A stretch of DNA of 56,397 bases from Promethearchaeia archaeon (lineage in GTDB: Archaea; Asgardarchaeota; Lokiarchaeia; Sigyniarchaeales; SOKP01), in contig JAHQWG010000008.1 of assembly GCA_029856045.1 (NCBI GenBank), positions 1-56,397 of the forward strand, in the 5' to 3' direction. The position numbers and the translations under genes were made by a program. Of this stretch, positions 26,749-35,578 are shown one piece after another (the first letter of the stretch is position 1; each line of letters starts with the position of its first letter). The notes under the pieces were generated by a model. It was given only the letters and a program-made list of their open reading frames with translations, did no database searches and had not been told where the DNA came from.

Positions 26749-29253
26749 ATGAGTAAGATTAACGAAAAATTAGAAATTCAAAAGCAAGGGCCAAAATTTT
26801 CCATTGCGGAACCTCATGATTTGTTACCCAAATCAAAGTGGCTCAGAGATTATTATTTTAAAGGAGTCGAAAGAGAATGGAACAATGAATACACACCTTT
26901 CACAACTGGCACTGATTGGGATATTGTTTTTTATGAAGGTGATTATTATATTGTCCCTGAGTTGCATTACTTTATGGGTACTAAAGATAATGGACCATTT
27001 GCTTTTTCTATCAGATCTAGGGCATCTCCTGTTAAACTGCCTGAAAATTTCTGGAAAAAATCACTACCAGAACGTAGAGCTTTATTTTTTGAAGAAGTAA
27101 TGTTAAATTATATACCTCAAGAGATTATTTCAGAAAATGATTTAATAGCAGGAGGGAGATTTAACACTCAATTAAGTAAGTGCTTCAATGAAAAAGAAGC
27201 AAAAATATTTTGGAGAAAAAATCTAAAAAATAGAAGATCTATTTTTAAATTTCATAAAAATGGATTTGGAAACTGCGGTGCAACTGGCGGACACATAATT
27301 GCTGATTACGAAACCGTTGTTAAGAAAGGATTTAAGTTTATTTATGAAAAAATCAAAAAAAATTACGAAGAGTTAAGTGAAAAAGATAAGAAAGGTCCCA
27401 AAGGTCAAGAACTTAGAGCAATGATGATATCTGCTCAAATTCCGCAAAAATTGGCGGAAAAATATGCTGAAGAATGTAGAAGATTAAAAAATGAAGAATC
27501 AACTTCCGAACGTGCAGAAGAACTTGAACAAATGGCAAAAAATCTAGAAATAGTTCCATGGGAACCTGCTAAAACTTTCTGGCAAGGAGTTCAATCTTTG
27601 TGGCTTATACATATGTTAATAATTGCTGAAGAATCTTATCCCGGACCAGGAGTTTCTTTTGGAAGAACAGACTTACAATTATGGCCTTTATATAAAAAAG
27701 ATGTGATTGATGAGAAAAATATAACAAAAGATTTCGCTAAAGAGATCTTAGGAAGTTTTTGGTTTCATTGTAATACGGTTTATGATGCCCAAATAAAGAT
27801 TGGAGGAAATCAGGGTATCACAAGTGGCTTCGGGCAATTAATGACTTTATCCGGATGCGGAGCACAGGGAGAGGATTTAACAAATGAATTGACTTATACA
27901 ATACTAGAAGTTATAGACGAATGGAGCCCAATATTAGAACCTAAGCCAAATGTACGTTTGCATCGAAATACTCCAGATAAATTACTTGAAATTGCTGTAG
28001 ATATGATTATAAGCGCTCAAGGAGCTCCGTTTTTATTAAATTTCGATGAAAGAAGTATTGCCGGAATGATTGTAGAAGGCATTCCTAAAGAGGAAGCATG
28101 GGATTATGCTTGTGTTGGTTGTTTAGAGAACACAATGCAAGGTAATGATCGCTCAGGAACAGTTAATTGTAATCCAAATTTAGCGAAAAGCATAGAATTA
28201 ACTCTATGGAACGGAAAAAATATACCCGATAAAAATGACACTTCAAAATCAAAAGAACAATTTGGTCCGAAAACGGGAGATCCTGAAAATTTTGACACGT
28301 GGGAAGAGTTTTGGGAAGCATGGGTTAAACAGATGAAATTTATTATAAGATATACCGTTGAAGTGTACAATTCAACGGAAGAACTTCGTGGACAATATCT
28401 CCCAACACCATATTTATCAACTATCGTTAGAGGTTGTGCAGAAAAAGGATTAGATGTAAGACAAGGTGGTCCAGAACTAAGATTTATAACAATTGAAGGT
28501 GTTGGATATGCAACTGCAGTAGATTCTTTATTAGCAATTAAGAAATACGTTTATGAAGATAAAAAATATACCATAGCTCAAATTAAAAAAGCTATAATGG
28601 AAGATTATCAAGGTAAAGAGAATATTATAATGCAAACCTTATTCAAAAATAAGGCTCCAAAATACGGAATTGATGATGATGAGTTTGATGAGTTAGGTAG
28701 GAAAGTAATGAAAACATGGTCTGATGAGTGCTGGAAATATAAAACTCAAACTAATTTCCAATTCCGTCCTGGAATGCTTTCATGGAACTACTGGGCTGGA
28801 AATGACGCTGCAAATACAGTCGCTACTCCAAACGGTAGAAATAAAGGAAGATTTTTATCAAATGCGATTTGTCCTACAAATGGAGCGGATATAAAAGGTC
28901 CAACGGCTGTAACTAATTCAGTAGGAAAAGTTTTAGGAGGCAAGACTGAGGATGGAGAATATATAAATTATTTACCTAATGGATCAAGTCATATCATATC
29001 GTTTGATCCAAGTATGTTACGAGATCCCGAACATAAAAATAAATTTAAAGCTTATTTACGAGGGTATATTGAAAATGGCGGTACGGCTTTGCAAATAAAT
29101 ATGATAGATGCAGAAATGTTAAGAGATGCTCAAAAACATCCTCAGAATTATAAAAATTTACTTGTAAGAGTTACAGGTTATAACGCCTACTTTCATGCGA
29201 TTGGAAGGGAACTTCAAGATGAAATAATTGCTAGGGAGTCTCACCAAATGTAA
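26749..29253 (+). CDS. glycyl radical enzyme (dehydratase/lyase-type)
   Basis: 834 residues of the pyruvate formate-lyase superfamily. The active-site loop reads CVGCLEN with thiyl Cys458 and Glu460, equivalent to the GCVE of eliminating glycyl radical enzymes (diol/glycerol dehydratase, choline lyase), and not the CC pair of true PFL. The radical loop RVTGYNAYF near the C-terminus places the glycyl radical at Gly810; it differs from the usual RVAGYSA. FWQGVQSLWLIHML and SFGRTDLQLWPLYKKD are family motifs. Its activase is at 31686-32663. Oxygen-sensitive, cytosolic. The neighbours (SCP2-like and split-barrel genes) are not those of microcompartment loci. Substrate unknown; C-C-adding enzymes such as alkylsuccinate synthases cannot be ruled out. 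AAGGA lies before the ATG. Confidence 0.9.
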   Translation: MSKINEKLEIQKQGPKFSIAEPHDLLPKSKWLRDYYFKGVEREWNNEYTPFTTGTDWDIVFYEGDYYIVPELHYFMGTKDNGPFAFSIRSRASPVKLPENFWKKSLPERRALFFEEVMLNYIPQEIISENDLIAGGRFNTQLSKCFNEKEAKIFWRKNLKNRRSIFKFHKNGFGNCGATGGHIIADYETVVKKGFKFIYEKIKKNYEELSEKDKKGPKGQELRAMMISAQIPQKLAEKYAEECRRLKNEESTSERAEELEQMAKNLEIVPWEPAKTFWQGVQSLWLIHMLIIAEESYPGPGVSFGRTDLQLWPLYKKDVIDEKNITKDFAKEILGSFWFHCNTVYDAQIKIGGNQGITSGFGQLMTLSGCGAQGEDLTNELTYTILEVIDEWSPILEPKPNVRLHRNTPDKLLEIAVDMIISAQGAPFLLNFDERSIAGMIVEGIPKEEAWDYACVGCLENTMQGNDRSGTVNCNPNLAKSIELTLWNGKNIPDKNDTSKSKEQFGPKTGDPENFDTWEEFWEAWVKQMKFIIRYTVEVYNSTEELRGQYLPTPYLSTIVRGCAEKGLDVRQGGPELRFITIEGVGYATAVDSLLAIKKYVYEDKKYTIAQIKKAIMEDYQGKENIIMQTLFKNKAPKYGIDDDEFDELGRKVMKTWSDECWKYKTQTNFQFRPGMLSWNYWAGNDAANTVATPNGRNKGRFLSNAICPTNGADIKGPTAVTNSVGKVLGGKTEDGEYINYLPNGSSHIISFDPSMLRDPEHKNKFKAYLRGYIENGGTALQINMIDAEMLRDAQKHPQNYKNLLVRVTGYNAYFHAIGRELQDEIIARESHQM

Positions 29254-29302
29254 TAATAAATGGATATCAATAAAAATCATAAAAAAAGAGTTGATAAGTA
29301 AA

Positions 29303-30187
29303 ATGGGTAAAGAAAAAGGATTAATAAAATGGTTTTCCGAATTTTCCGAGGAAGCAATTACTTTTACAGAGCCAGAAATTATTGTAAAATTAGTTTCAAC
29401 GATTGATCCCCGTGGTTGGCCTCATATATCTCTTATTTCTTGTAATCGAGCAAAAAATAAAAATCAAGTAGTTTGGGGACAATTTACTGAAGGATTAAGC
29501 AAGAAGTATGTGGAAGAGAATCCAAAACAAGGAATATTTTGGATGCCAACAAAGATGCCATTTAAAATTCTTCAAGCAAAAGTAAAGCTGAATTATACGA
29601 AAACAGAGGGAGAAGACATAGAATATTTTAATAAATTAGATCTTATGCGATATAATGCATATCTTAGTGTCTGGAAAGTTTTTTATAATGATGTTATAGC
29701 GGTTTCTCCAATTAGGAAATTATCTTTAATAGGAATTATTAAAGGAATTTTATTGGATATGATTGGAAAAGGAGCGGCAAAAACAAAACTGTCTGAAAAA
29801 CGTTTAAATATTCTTGGGTATAAATTGTTTAAAGGTCCTATAAATCCTAAATTTATTTCTTATATTGACCCTTCCGATGGCTATCCGATTATTATTCCGT
29901 GTATTCAATTACAGGCTGCTGATCATAATAGGCTTATCTTTCCACTTACGGTTTTAAAAGAAGATTTGGAAAAAATTCCGACTAATTCGAAAATCGCTGT
30001 TTTTGGAATGAATACGGATTTAGTTAGTCAATTGGTTAATGGGACGTTTATAGGGTTTAAAAAATTTAGGGCAATAAAGTTTGGCATAGTTGAAATTGAA
30101 GAGATTTATAATAGTTGTCCGCCTTTAGTCGGAAAAATTTATCCAGAAATTGAGACACGACCAAAAGTTACAAATTTTCATTTATAA
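29303..30187 (+). CDS. tandem split-barrel (pyridoxamine-5'-phosphate-oxidase-like) flavin-binding protein
   Basis: 294 residues that look like two split-barrel domains: the first around VKLVSTIDPRGWPHISLIS (about 25-45), the second around FISYIDPSDGYPIIIPCIQ (about 185-205), both following the PNPOx pattern of a strand, (D)xxGxP and a second strand. Such proteins bind FMN, F420 or heme. No catalytic assignment is possible. The frame is open from 29228, inside the glycyl radical enzyme gene, but ATG 29303, 50 bp after that gene's stop, gives a natural start. Position between the radical enzyme and its activase suggests a linked role. Confidence 0.65.
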   Translation: MGKEKGLIKWFSEFSEEAITFTEPEIIVKLVSTIDPRGWPHISLISCNRAKNKNQVVWGQFTEGLSKKYVEENPKQGIFWMPTKMPFKILQAKVKLNYTKTEGEDIEYFNKLDLMRYNAYLSVWKVFYNDVIAVSPIRKLSLIGIIKGILLDMIGKGAAKTKLSEKRLNILGYKLFKGPINPKFISYIDPSDGYPIIIPCIQLQAADHNRLIFPLTVLKEDLEKIPTNSKIAVFGMNTDLVSQLVNGTFIGFKKFRAIKFGIVEIEEIYNSCPPLVGKIYPEIETRPKVTNFHL

Positions 30188-30503
30188 TTAACTTTTTTTT
30201 TCCTTATCGATATTTTAATGTATTTTTTTTATAATATTTTTCTTAAGTCAAAAATTTTAAGGAACTATAATCTTTAATCCATTTGTTTAAATTATAATTT
30301 CTTAAACGATATTTGCATTCATCTAAATCTACTTCCTCTATTCTTGGAGCAATAAAATAAGTCATTGTTGTCTTTCCTAATTCTTTAAATTTGATATCAA
30401 AGTTATTTCTATCAAAAATAATTAACAAAAAAAGAAATAAATATAAGTTCAAAAATAGAATAATTTTTAAAATTAAATATTTTTATTTAAATAATTTTTA
30501 GGG
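30188..30503. other. intergenic region with T-tracts
   Basis: T-runs at about 30192-30201 and 30223-30231 follow the split-barrel gene and could terminate it. A minus-strand 69-codon open frame (30243-30452) is weak: no family resemblance and a hydrophobic start without a clear ribosome site. TATTTAAATA-like DNA lies just upstream of the next ATG (30504). Confidence 0.35.
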
Positions 30504-30875
30504 ATGAAATTGGGGAAAAAATCACTCACTAATGAATTAATGAATAAAATTGAGGTCTATTTTAAGGGCATGCACTACTTATCCAATTGTGGGAGCCCGT
30601 TTGACGAATCGAAATTTGAAAAATTAGATCGCATACTTGTAAAGGCAGATGCCGCTTTTGGACCGGCTAAAAGAGCAGAAATGATGGCTGAAACAAAGAA
30701 AATTCTCCCTGTTAAAATGGGTGACGGATGGAGAGACGGAAGAGACAGTTTGAGATTAAATCTTATAAATGGGTTAAATCAAGGCTTTAAAGCCTTCAAT
30801 AAAGCTCTAATGGAAACCTCTCCGGATAAAGATACAGCCAAAAAAATGTTGAAAATCCTGAACAAATATAAATAA
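30504..30875 (+). CDS. small, mostly helical protein of unknown function in the glycyl-radical locus
   Basis: 123 residues, mainly amphipathic helix, basic (KLGKKSLTNELMNK ... KKMLKILNKYK) with one cysteine (SNCGSPFDES) and a central KMGDGWRDGRDSLR segment rich in charged residues. No signal peptide, no membrane helix, no known motif. It sits between the split-barrel gene and the SCP2-like gene, all on one strand, within the glycyl radical enzyme/activase interval. It could be an accessory or regulatory protein for that system; nothing in the sequence proves it. GGG just before the ATG may be part of its ribosome site. Confidence 0.55.
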   Translation: MKLGKKSLTNELMNKIEVYFKGMHYLSNCGSPFDESKFEKLDRILVKADAAFGPAKRAEMMAETKKILPVKMGDGWRDGRDSLRLNLINGLNQGFKAFNKALMETSPDKDTAKKMLKILNKYK

Positions 30876-31193
30876 AGAAGTAATTTCTTGTGTTCTGTAT
30901 TATGGTGAGGTTCAATTACCATTTTTTGCAAATATGACATGAATCTTAGACCTAAAAAATTACTAATATATCATGACACAATCGATTTTTAGTAAAAATG
31001 AGAATATTTTAAGGAATTAATTTTTGTAAGTGAAATTAAAATAACTTAATAGTATTAGTTCTCAATTTATTTTAAGAAAATTTTGAGGAAATCGATTACA
31101 AATGCTATCTATTTAAATATTAAGTATTTTTAATTAATATTGTTCATTTAAATATAATTTAAAGAAGGTAAAAATAAAGAGAGAAATTTAAAA
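30876..31193. other. AT-rich intergenic region without recognisable content
   Basis: 318 bp between the unknown small gene and the SCP2-like gene. I see no ORF, repeat or structured RNA. ATTTAAATAT and ATTTAAATATAATTT stretches near 31109 and 31147 are possible TATA elements for the SCP2-like gene, and AAGAAGG a possible ribosome site. Confidence 0.35.
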
Positions 31194-31556
31194 ATGTCAA
31201 GTGATCAACTCGCTTTTTTAGAAAAAATGAAGAAATTAGCAGAAGAAAATGAGGAATTTAAAGAAGAATTAGAGGATCTTGATGAAATTATCGCTCAAAA
31301 TGTAATTACAGATGTTAATTATAAGTTCTGGATTAAATTTGGAGGAGGAAAATTTGAGTATGGCGAAGGCGAGATAGATAATCCTTCATTTACAATGTCT
31401 TGCACTGCAGCTATTATGACCGGCATGGGCACGGGAGAAGTTGAAGGTACTTCAGCCTATATGTCAGGTGATTTAGCTATAGAAGGAGATTTACAAGGTG
31501 CAATAGCCTATGGCGAAATTACTGGAATCGCCAGAGACATTTTAGAAGAAGAATAA
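31194..31556 (+). CDS. SCP2 (sterol carrier protein 2)-like domain protein
   Basis: 120 residues. After a charged helix (about 5-35) the beta-sheet/helix part YKFWIKFGGGKFEYGEGEIDNPSFTMSCTAAIM... and the ending GTSAYMSGDLAIEGDLQGAIAYGEI match the SCP2 fold, which binds lipids, fatty acyl groups or other hydrophobic ligands in a tunnel. Cytosolic. It stands between the glycyl radical enzyme and its activase, so a hydrophobic substrate or product for that enzyme is conceivable. That link is inference. A long T-tract follows. Confidence 0.8.
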   Translation: MSSDQLAFLEKMKKLAEENEEFKEELEDLDEIIAQNVITDVNYKFWIKFGGGKFEYGEGEIDNPSFTMSCTAAIMTGMGTGEVEGTSAYMSGDLAIEGDLQGAIAYGEITGIARDILEEE

Positions 31557-31582
31557 AATAATTCTAAAAAATAATTGATTTA

Positions 31583-31616
31583 TTCCATTTTTTTTATTTT
31601 TTATTATTTTTTTTAT
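31583..31616 (+). terminator. T-tract terminator candidate after the SCP2-like gene
   Basis: Three runs of seven to eight T within 34 bp, 27 bp past the stop codon, fit archaeal T-tract termination. If it works, the activase 100 bp further is transcribed from its own promoter. Confidence 0.45.
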
Positions 31617-31685
31617 AATCATTAAACAAACTTTATTTTTATAGCATTTTTCATTATTTATCCATTATAAAACAGTTTTCTTAAA

Positions 31686-32663
31686 ATGATAAATTTGATA
31701 AATTCTAAACACGGATTAATATTTGAAATTCAGAGAATGTCTACAGAGGATGGTCCTGGAATCAGGACAACAATATTTTTTAAAGGCTGCCCCTTAAAAT
31801 GTGTATGGTGTCATAATCCTGAATCGATCTCAAAGGAGCCCCAACTTCAATGGTTTAAAAATAAATGTATTGGCTGTAATACTTGTATTGAAACTTGTCA
31901 GCAACAAGCCTTATCTTTTGGTAAAGATGGATTAAAAATAGATCGAGATAAATGTATCTCGTGTGGAAATTGTGCCGATGAGTGTCCTAGTACTGCATTA
32001 AATATGATTGGTAAAAAATGGGATCGTAATGATTTATTTCATGAGATAGAGAAGGATAAAGTTTATTATACAACATCTAAAGGTGGTATTACAGTTTCAG
32101 GAGGCGAGCCTACATTACAATCGAAATTTATAGAAGATTTTCTAAAGAAATGTAAAGAAAATAGCATCAAAGCTGCACTAGATACTTGCGGATATGCATC
32201 AAAGGAAATTTACCAAAAACTATTACCGTATGTAGATTTAGTCCTTTTTGACATCAAAGAGATTAATCCCAGAAAACATAAGGAATTTACCGGCGTTTCT
32301 AATGAGAGAATTTTAGAAAATGCTATTTGGATTTTAGATTATATAGAAAAGCATGATAAAAAAATGTGGATAAGAACGCCTTTAATTCCGAATTTTACTG
32401 CTACTGAAGAAAATATCAAAGGAATAGGAAATTTCATTGTAAATGATTTAGGGAATAAAATTGAACGTTGGGATCTTTTAGCCTTCAATTCGCTTTGCTC
32501 GGGAAAATATTCCCGATTGGGGATATCGTGGGTATTAAAGGATGAACCGTTATTAACTGATGAAAAAATGGAATATTTTTATAAAATTGCTAAAGAAATC
32601 GGTGTTATTAATGTTCAATGGTCAGGATTAACTAAAAAAATTGATTCTGAAAATAACAACTGA
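31686..32663 (+). CDS. glycyl radical enzyme activase (radical SAM, two ferredoxin-type clusters)
   Basis: 325 residues. Radical-SAM CxxxCxxC motif at Cys35, Cys39, Cys42 (GCPLKCVWCHNPES, with the activase-typical WCHNPE). An inserted bacterial-ferredoxin domain has two four-cysteine sets (61/64/67/71 and 90/93/96/100), then TVSGGEPTLQ for SAM binding. The double-cluster insert marks activases of dehydratase-, decarboxylase- and fumarate-adding-type glycyl radical enzymes, not simple PFL activase. It abstracts H from Gly810 of the enzyme at 26749-29253. Needs reduced electron donor; oxygen-sensitive. Unusually it is not directly adjacent to its enzyme. Confidence 0.92.
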   Translation: MINLINSKHGLIFEIQRMSTEDGPGIRTTIFFKGCPLKCVWCHNPESISKEPQLQWFKNKCIGCNTCIETCQQQALSFGKDGLKIDRDKCISCGNCADECPSTALNMIGKKWDRNDLFHEIEKDKVYYTTSKGGITVSGGEPTLQSKFIEDFLKKCKENSIKAALDTCGYASKEIYQKLLPYVDLVLFDIKEINPRKHKEFTGVSNERILENAIWILDYIEKHDKKMWIRTPLIPNFTATEENIKGIGNFIVNDLGNKIERWDLLAFNSLCSGKYSRLGISWVLKDEPLLTDEKMEYFYKIAKEIGVINVQWSGLTKKIDSENNN

Positions 32664-32774
32664 ATTACTTAACAAATTTTTTCCTATCTATTTCTTCTAG
32701 CTAAATAAATATTTTTTAACCTAGCTATTTATTAATAATATAAGTTTAAGGTCAGAAATAAAATGTGATTTTTA

Positions 32775-33911
32775 TTGGATAAAATAATAATAGTCCGCTG
32801 GGACACTCAACTTGGTCCCCAGTTCATTATACAATATCCACCAGAAAAGGAAATGCCTAAGAAAGATTTATTTGTAAAAATATGGGCAAAATATGAATTA
32901 CAAAAAGAAAAATCAATCATTGTGCTTACCACAGAAGATATAGATAGGGATATAGGTAAAAAAAATATAAATTATTTGACAGTTACTCAACAATATGAAG
33001 GAGAATTATATTTTTTTATTCTTGAGTTAGAAAGATTACAAAAAGACCAAAACTTTGAAGATTATTCTGAGATATTGGGGTCTATTAGCAAGAACCTTAT
33101 TGAACTAATTCATTCTGATAAATTTATGAGAGCACTATCCGAAGGATATAATCAAATTAAGGGTTTTGTTAAATTAGAAAAAGAACAAAACATAATTAAC
33201 ATATTTAAAGATAAAATAAAAACTCATATTTTAAAAGTTCTTGAAAAGGGAGTGATTTCAAAAGTTGAACTAATAAATAAATTAAAGGAAAATTATGGTT
33301 TTTCTGGAGAAAATATTGATTTATTATTATCTTCATTTTTAAAGGAAGGGTTAATTCTTAAAAAAGATTTACCTGGAATTAAAGAATGTATATTTCTGGT
33401 TAAAGACTTAGTATGTATAAGAATTCCACCAAATTTTTCAACTTTAAATCTGGGTCACAAGAAAAAAGAAGGAAAAGAGCTTAAAGTAAGTTCCAAGAAA
33501 TTCTATAAAGATTATATTAATAAATTAAAAGAATTTTTCACTAATTTTGATGTTATAAGTGAAATTAAAGATAATACATTATATGCACTTTTCTTTAATG
33601 AAAATATTTACAATCTGATAAAAAAATTAAGAGAAACAACTATTCCAGTTGAAAAAGCATTAATAGTATTAGAAGATAAACAAGAATTATTTAATGATCT
33701 TTTGGATAAAACGATTATTTTTGAAAGAAAAGGCATGATATATTTATTTTCTGATATAAGGTTTATTAGGTTCCTTCCGATTTTTATTCTTAAAAATCTC
33801 AAGGAGCGTTATGATAACATGGAAATCACTTCAGATCAATATGTTACTCATATTGAAATTCTTTTAAATGAGTTAAATAAAGAAAAAAAAGAAATTTATA
33901 CTATTATTTAA
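32775..33911 (+). CDS. longin/roadblock-like N-domain plus winged-helix protein
   Basis: 378 residues, no recognised full-length family. The first ~115 residues (KIIIVRWDTQLGPQFIIQYP; INYLTVTQQYEGELYFFILEL; a closing long helix) have the strand-strand-strand-helix rhythm of longin/roadblock domains, which are common in Asgard genomes as GTPase partners. Residues about 145-200 (HILKVLEKGVISKVELINKL ... LKEGLILKK) look like a winged helix. The C-terminal ~150 residues are charged alpha/beta. No GTPase motif. TTG 32775 is the only sensible start. Its last ~75 bp and 3' flank recur at 35486-35573. Confidence 0.6.
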   Translation: MDKIIIVRWDTQLGPQFIIQYPPEKEMPKKDLFVKIWAKYELQKEKSIIVLTTEDIDRDIGKKNINYLTVTQQYEGELYFFILELERLQKDQNFEDYSEILGSISKNLIELIHSDKFMRALSEGYNQIKGFVKLEKEQNIINIFKDKIKTHILKVLEKGVISKVELINKLKENYGFSGENIDLLLSSFLKEGLILKKDLPGIKECIFLVKDLVCIRIPPNFSTLNLGHKKKEGKELKVSSKKFYKDYINKLKEFFTNFDVISEIKDNTLYALFFNENIYNLIKKLRETTIPVEKALIVLEDKQELFNDLLDKTIIFERKGMIYLFSDIRFIRFLPIFILKNLKERYDNMEITSDQYVTHIEILLNELNKEKKEIYTII

Positions 33912-33925
33912 AATTGAAAATTTAA
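33837..33925 (+). repeat. original copy of the longin/WH gene 3' end
   Basis: Matches 35486-35573 at an offset of 1649 bp, including an uninterrupted match across the Lys-rich codons around AAATAAAGAAAAAAAAGAAA, the stop codon and some following bases. About seven substitutions in 75 bp are seen before the stop. Confidence 0.85.
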
Positions 33926-34163
33926 CAATTTTATCTAGAAAAAAAGTTTATTCTAAGATTTATATTTTAGTTGTTTGCTATACTCCTATAATATGAATTG
34001 CACGATCTTTGTTCTAATGTTATGTATACGCTATATATTTTGACGGTCATATTTAAATAAAAAATTACAGATTAAAAAGATGTAAATATTTATATTTATA
34101 GCTGTTTTTAGATTAGAACTAGATATAAATAATATGATAAAAAATAAGACAAAAGTGAATTAA

Positions 34164-35435
34164 ATGAAAAATCAAAAAATCTATCTTTTTTTATCAATCT
34201 TGATTATTCTAAATTTTTGCTTCTATCTTCAAGATGCGTCTGCCAGCACCTTAATTTCAGGAGAGTGGCACAAAACTTGGGGTGAGCACCTAAGAGATCA
34301 ATTTAGGGCGGTAGCAATTGACTCTTCGGGAAATATTATCCTCGCAGGTTTCTCGGAATATATTTCAGATCAGGAACACAGTTTTTCTTATATGCGCATA
34401 CTTAAATGCGATAATGCAGGAAACCAAATATGGAGCCAGACATGGAATAATTCTCAATATGATTATTGTACCGGAATGGTTATAGATTCTTCAGACAATA
34501 TCTATCTTGGCGGCAGTAGCAGCAGACCTTCGGGACTCGCTGATATCTGTTTGGTGAAATATGATTCCGACGGTAATTACCAATGGAATCGTACATGGGG
34601 CGGAAAGGGGATCGATTTTGGTCGGGCAATTGCCTCAGACTCCTTAGGTAATTTGTATATTGCGGGAGGATCAGGAGAGTACCATGAATCTACGCATTTA
34701 TGCCTTATGAAATTTGACAGTTCGGGAGAATCACTATGGAACTTTACTTGGGATGGGGGATTCGAATCTGAGTGCTGGGCAATGATAATTGACACGTCAG
34801 ATAACATCTTTCTTGGAGGAGTCTATTATAAAGGTCCTGCTTCAATGGGATTAGATATGTGTTATTTTAAGATTAACAGTGCGGGGGTATTGCAATGGAA
34901 TAATACTTGGGGTGGAAACCAGAGCGATTTTATCAACGTAATAGCTTTAGATAGTTTGGGAAATATTTATCTTGGGGGTCATACAGAGAGTTTCAATTCA
35001 AGAGTCCATGATCATGATATGTGTTGCATTAAACTTAATGACGTGGGAGTTCAACAATGGAATATTACAATAGATAGTATAGGGCAAGAACTCTGTAGTA
35101 ATATTTTTACAGACTCTTCGGATAATATCTACTTTATTGAGTTTATAAAATATCACAATCTTTTTTTATTAAAATATAATAGTTCGGGGGTTTTATTATC
35201 AAACTATTCATTGGAGGGAAGTTATCTTGATTATTGTTATGCTACAGCAATGGATTCTGCAGAAAATATTTATCTTGCGGGAGAAGGCGGGAAGGACATG
35301 GTGCTGCTTAAGATTTCGCTGAGGACTATAACTTTCATTCCGGGATACGATTTATTTCTACTGATTGGTGTAGCCCTGACCGTTTCGCTGGTTCTCTATA
35401 AAAAGCATTATAAATCGCTGAAAAAGATTATTTAA
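34164..35435 (+). CDS. secreted/surface SBBP-type beta-propeller protein
   Basis: 423 residues: a signal peptide (about 1-27, basic start then hydrophobic), then six or seven repeats of about 50 residues with the pattern W-x-x-TWGG...D.....A.DSSGNI.L.G....., typical of SBBP beta-propeller repeats, and a C-terminal anchor starting IPGYDLFLLIG, a hydrophobic helix and a basic tail (YKKHYKSLKK). It is exposed on the cell surface, anchored by the C-terminal helix; a binding or adhesion role is plausible. GTGA stands five bases before the ATG. It lies alone between the longin/WH gene and the remnant of that gene's end, hence likely cargo of an insertion. It uses G+C-richer codons than its neighbours. 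Confidence 0.8.
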   Translation: MKNQKIYLFLSILIILNFCFYLQDASASTLISGEWHKTWGEHLRDQFRAVAIDSSGNIILAGFSEYISDQEHSFSYMRILKCDNAGNQIWSQTWNNSQYDYCTGMVIDSSDNIYLGGSSSRPSGLADICLVKYDSDGNYQWNRTWGGKGIDFGRAIASDSLGNLYIAGGSGEYHESTHLCLMKFDSSGESLWNFTWDGGFESECWAMIIDTSDNIFLGGVYYKGPASMGLDMCYFKINSAGVLQWNNTWGGNQSDFINVIALDSLGNIYLGGHTESFNSRVHDHDMCCIKLNDVGVQQWNITIDSIGQELCSNIFTDSSDNIYFIEFIKYHNLFLLKYNSSGVLLSNYSLEGSYLDYCYATAMDSAENIYLAGEGGKDMVLLKISLRTITFIPGYDLFLLIGVALTVSLVLYKKHYKSLKKII

Positions 35436-35485
35436 ACTTTTTTTCTTTCTTTTTTGCTTATTCAGTATGATTTTGAAGAAAAAAG

Positions 35486-35573
35486 CAATATGTTAATCAT
35501 ATTGAAATTCTTCTAAAGGAATTAAATAAAGAAAAAAAAGAAATTTATACTATTATCTAACAAGAAAATTTAA
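35486..35573 (+). pseudogene. remnant copy of the longin/WH gene 3' end
   Basis: Repeats 33837-33925: CAATATGTTAATCATATTGA, then the run of Lys/Glu codons, ACTATTATCTAA and part of the 3' flank. It still reads in frame to TAA but has no start. It follows the beta-propeller gene by about 50 bp, so that gene is bracketed by the intact 3' end and this fragment. Confidence 0.85.
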
Positions 35574-35578
35574 GTAAA

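Noticed and set aside
29228-29302. Start of the split-barrel gene inside the glycyl radical enzyme gene
   Set aside because: Would need a TTG overlapping the upstream gene; ATG 29303 starts just before the domain.
30243-30452. 69-codon minus-strand ORF
   Set aside because: No family, no ribosome site, hydrophobic start from poly-A/T DNA; too weak to call a gene.
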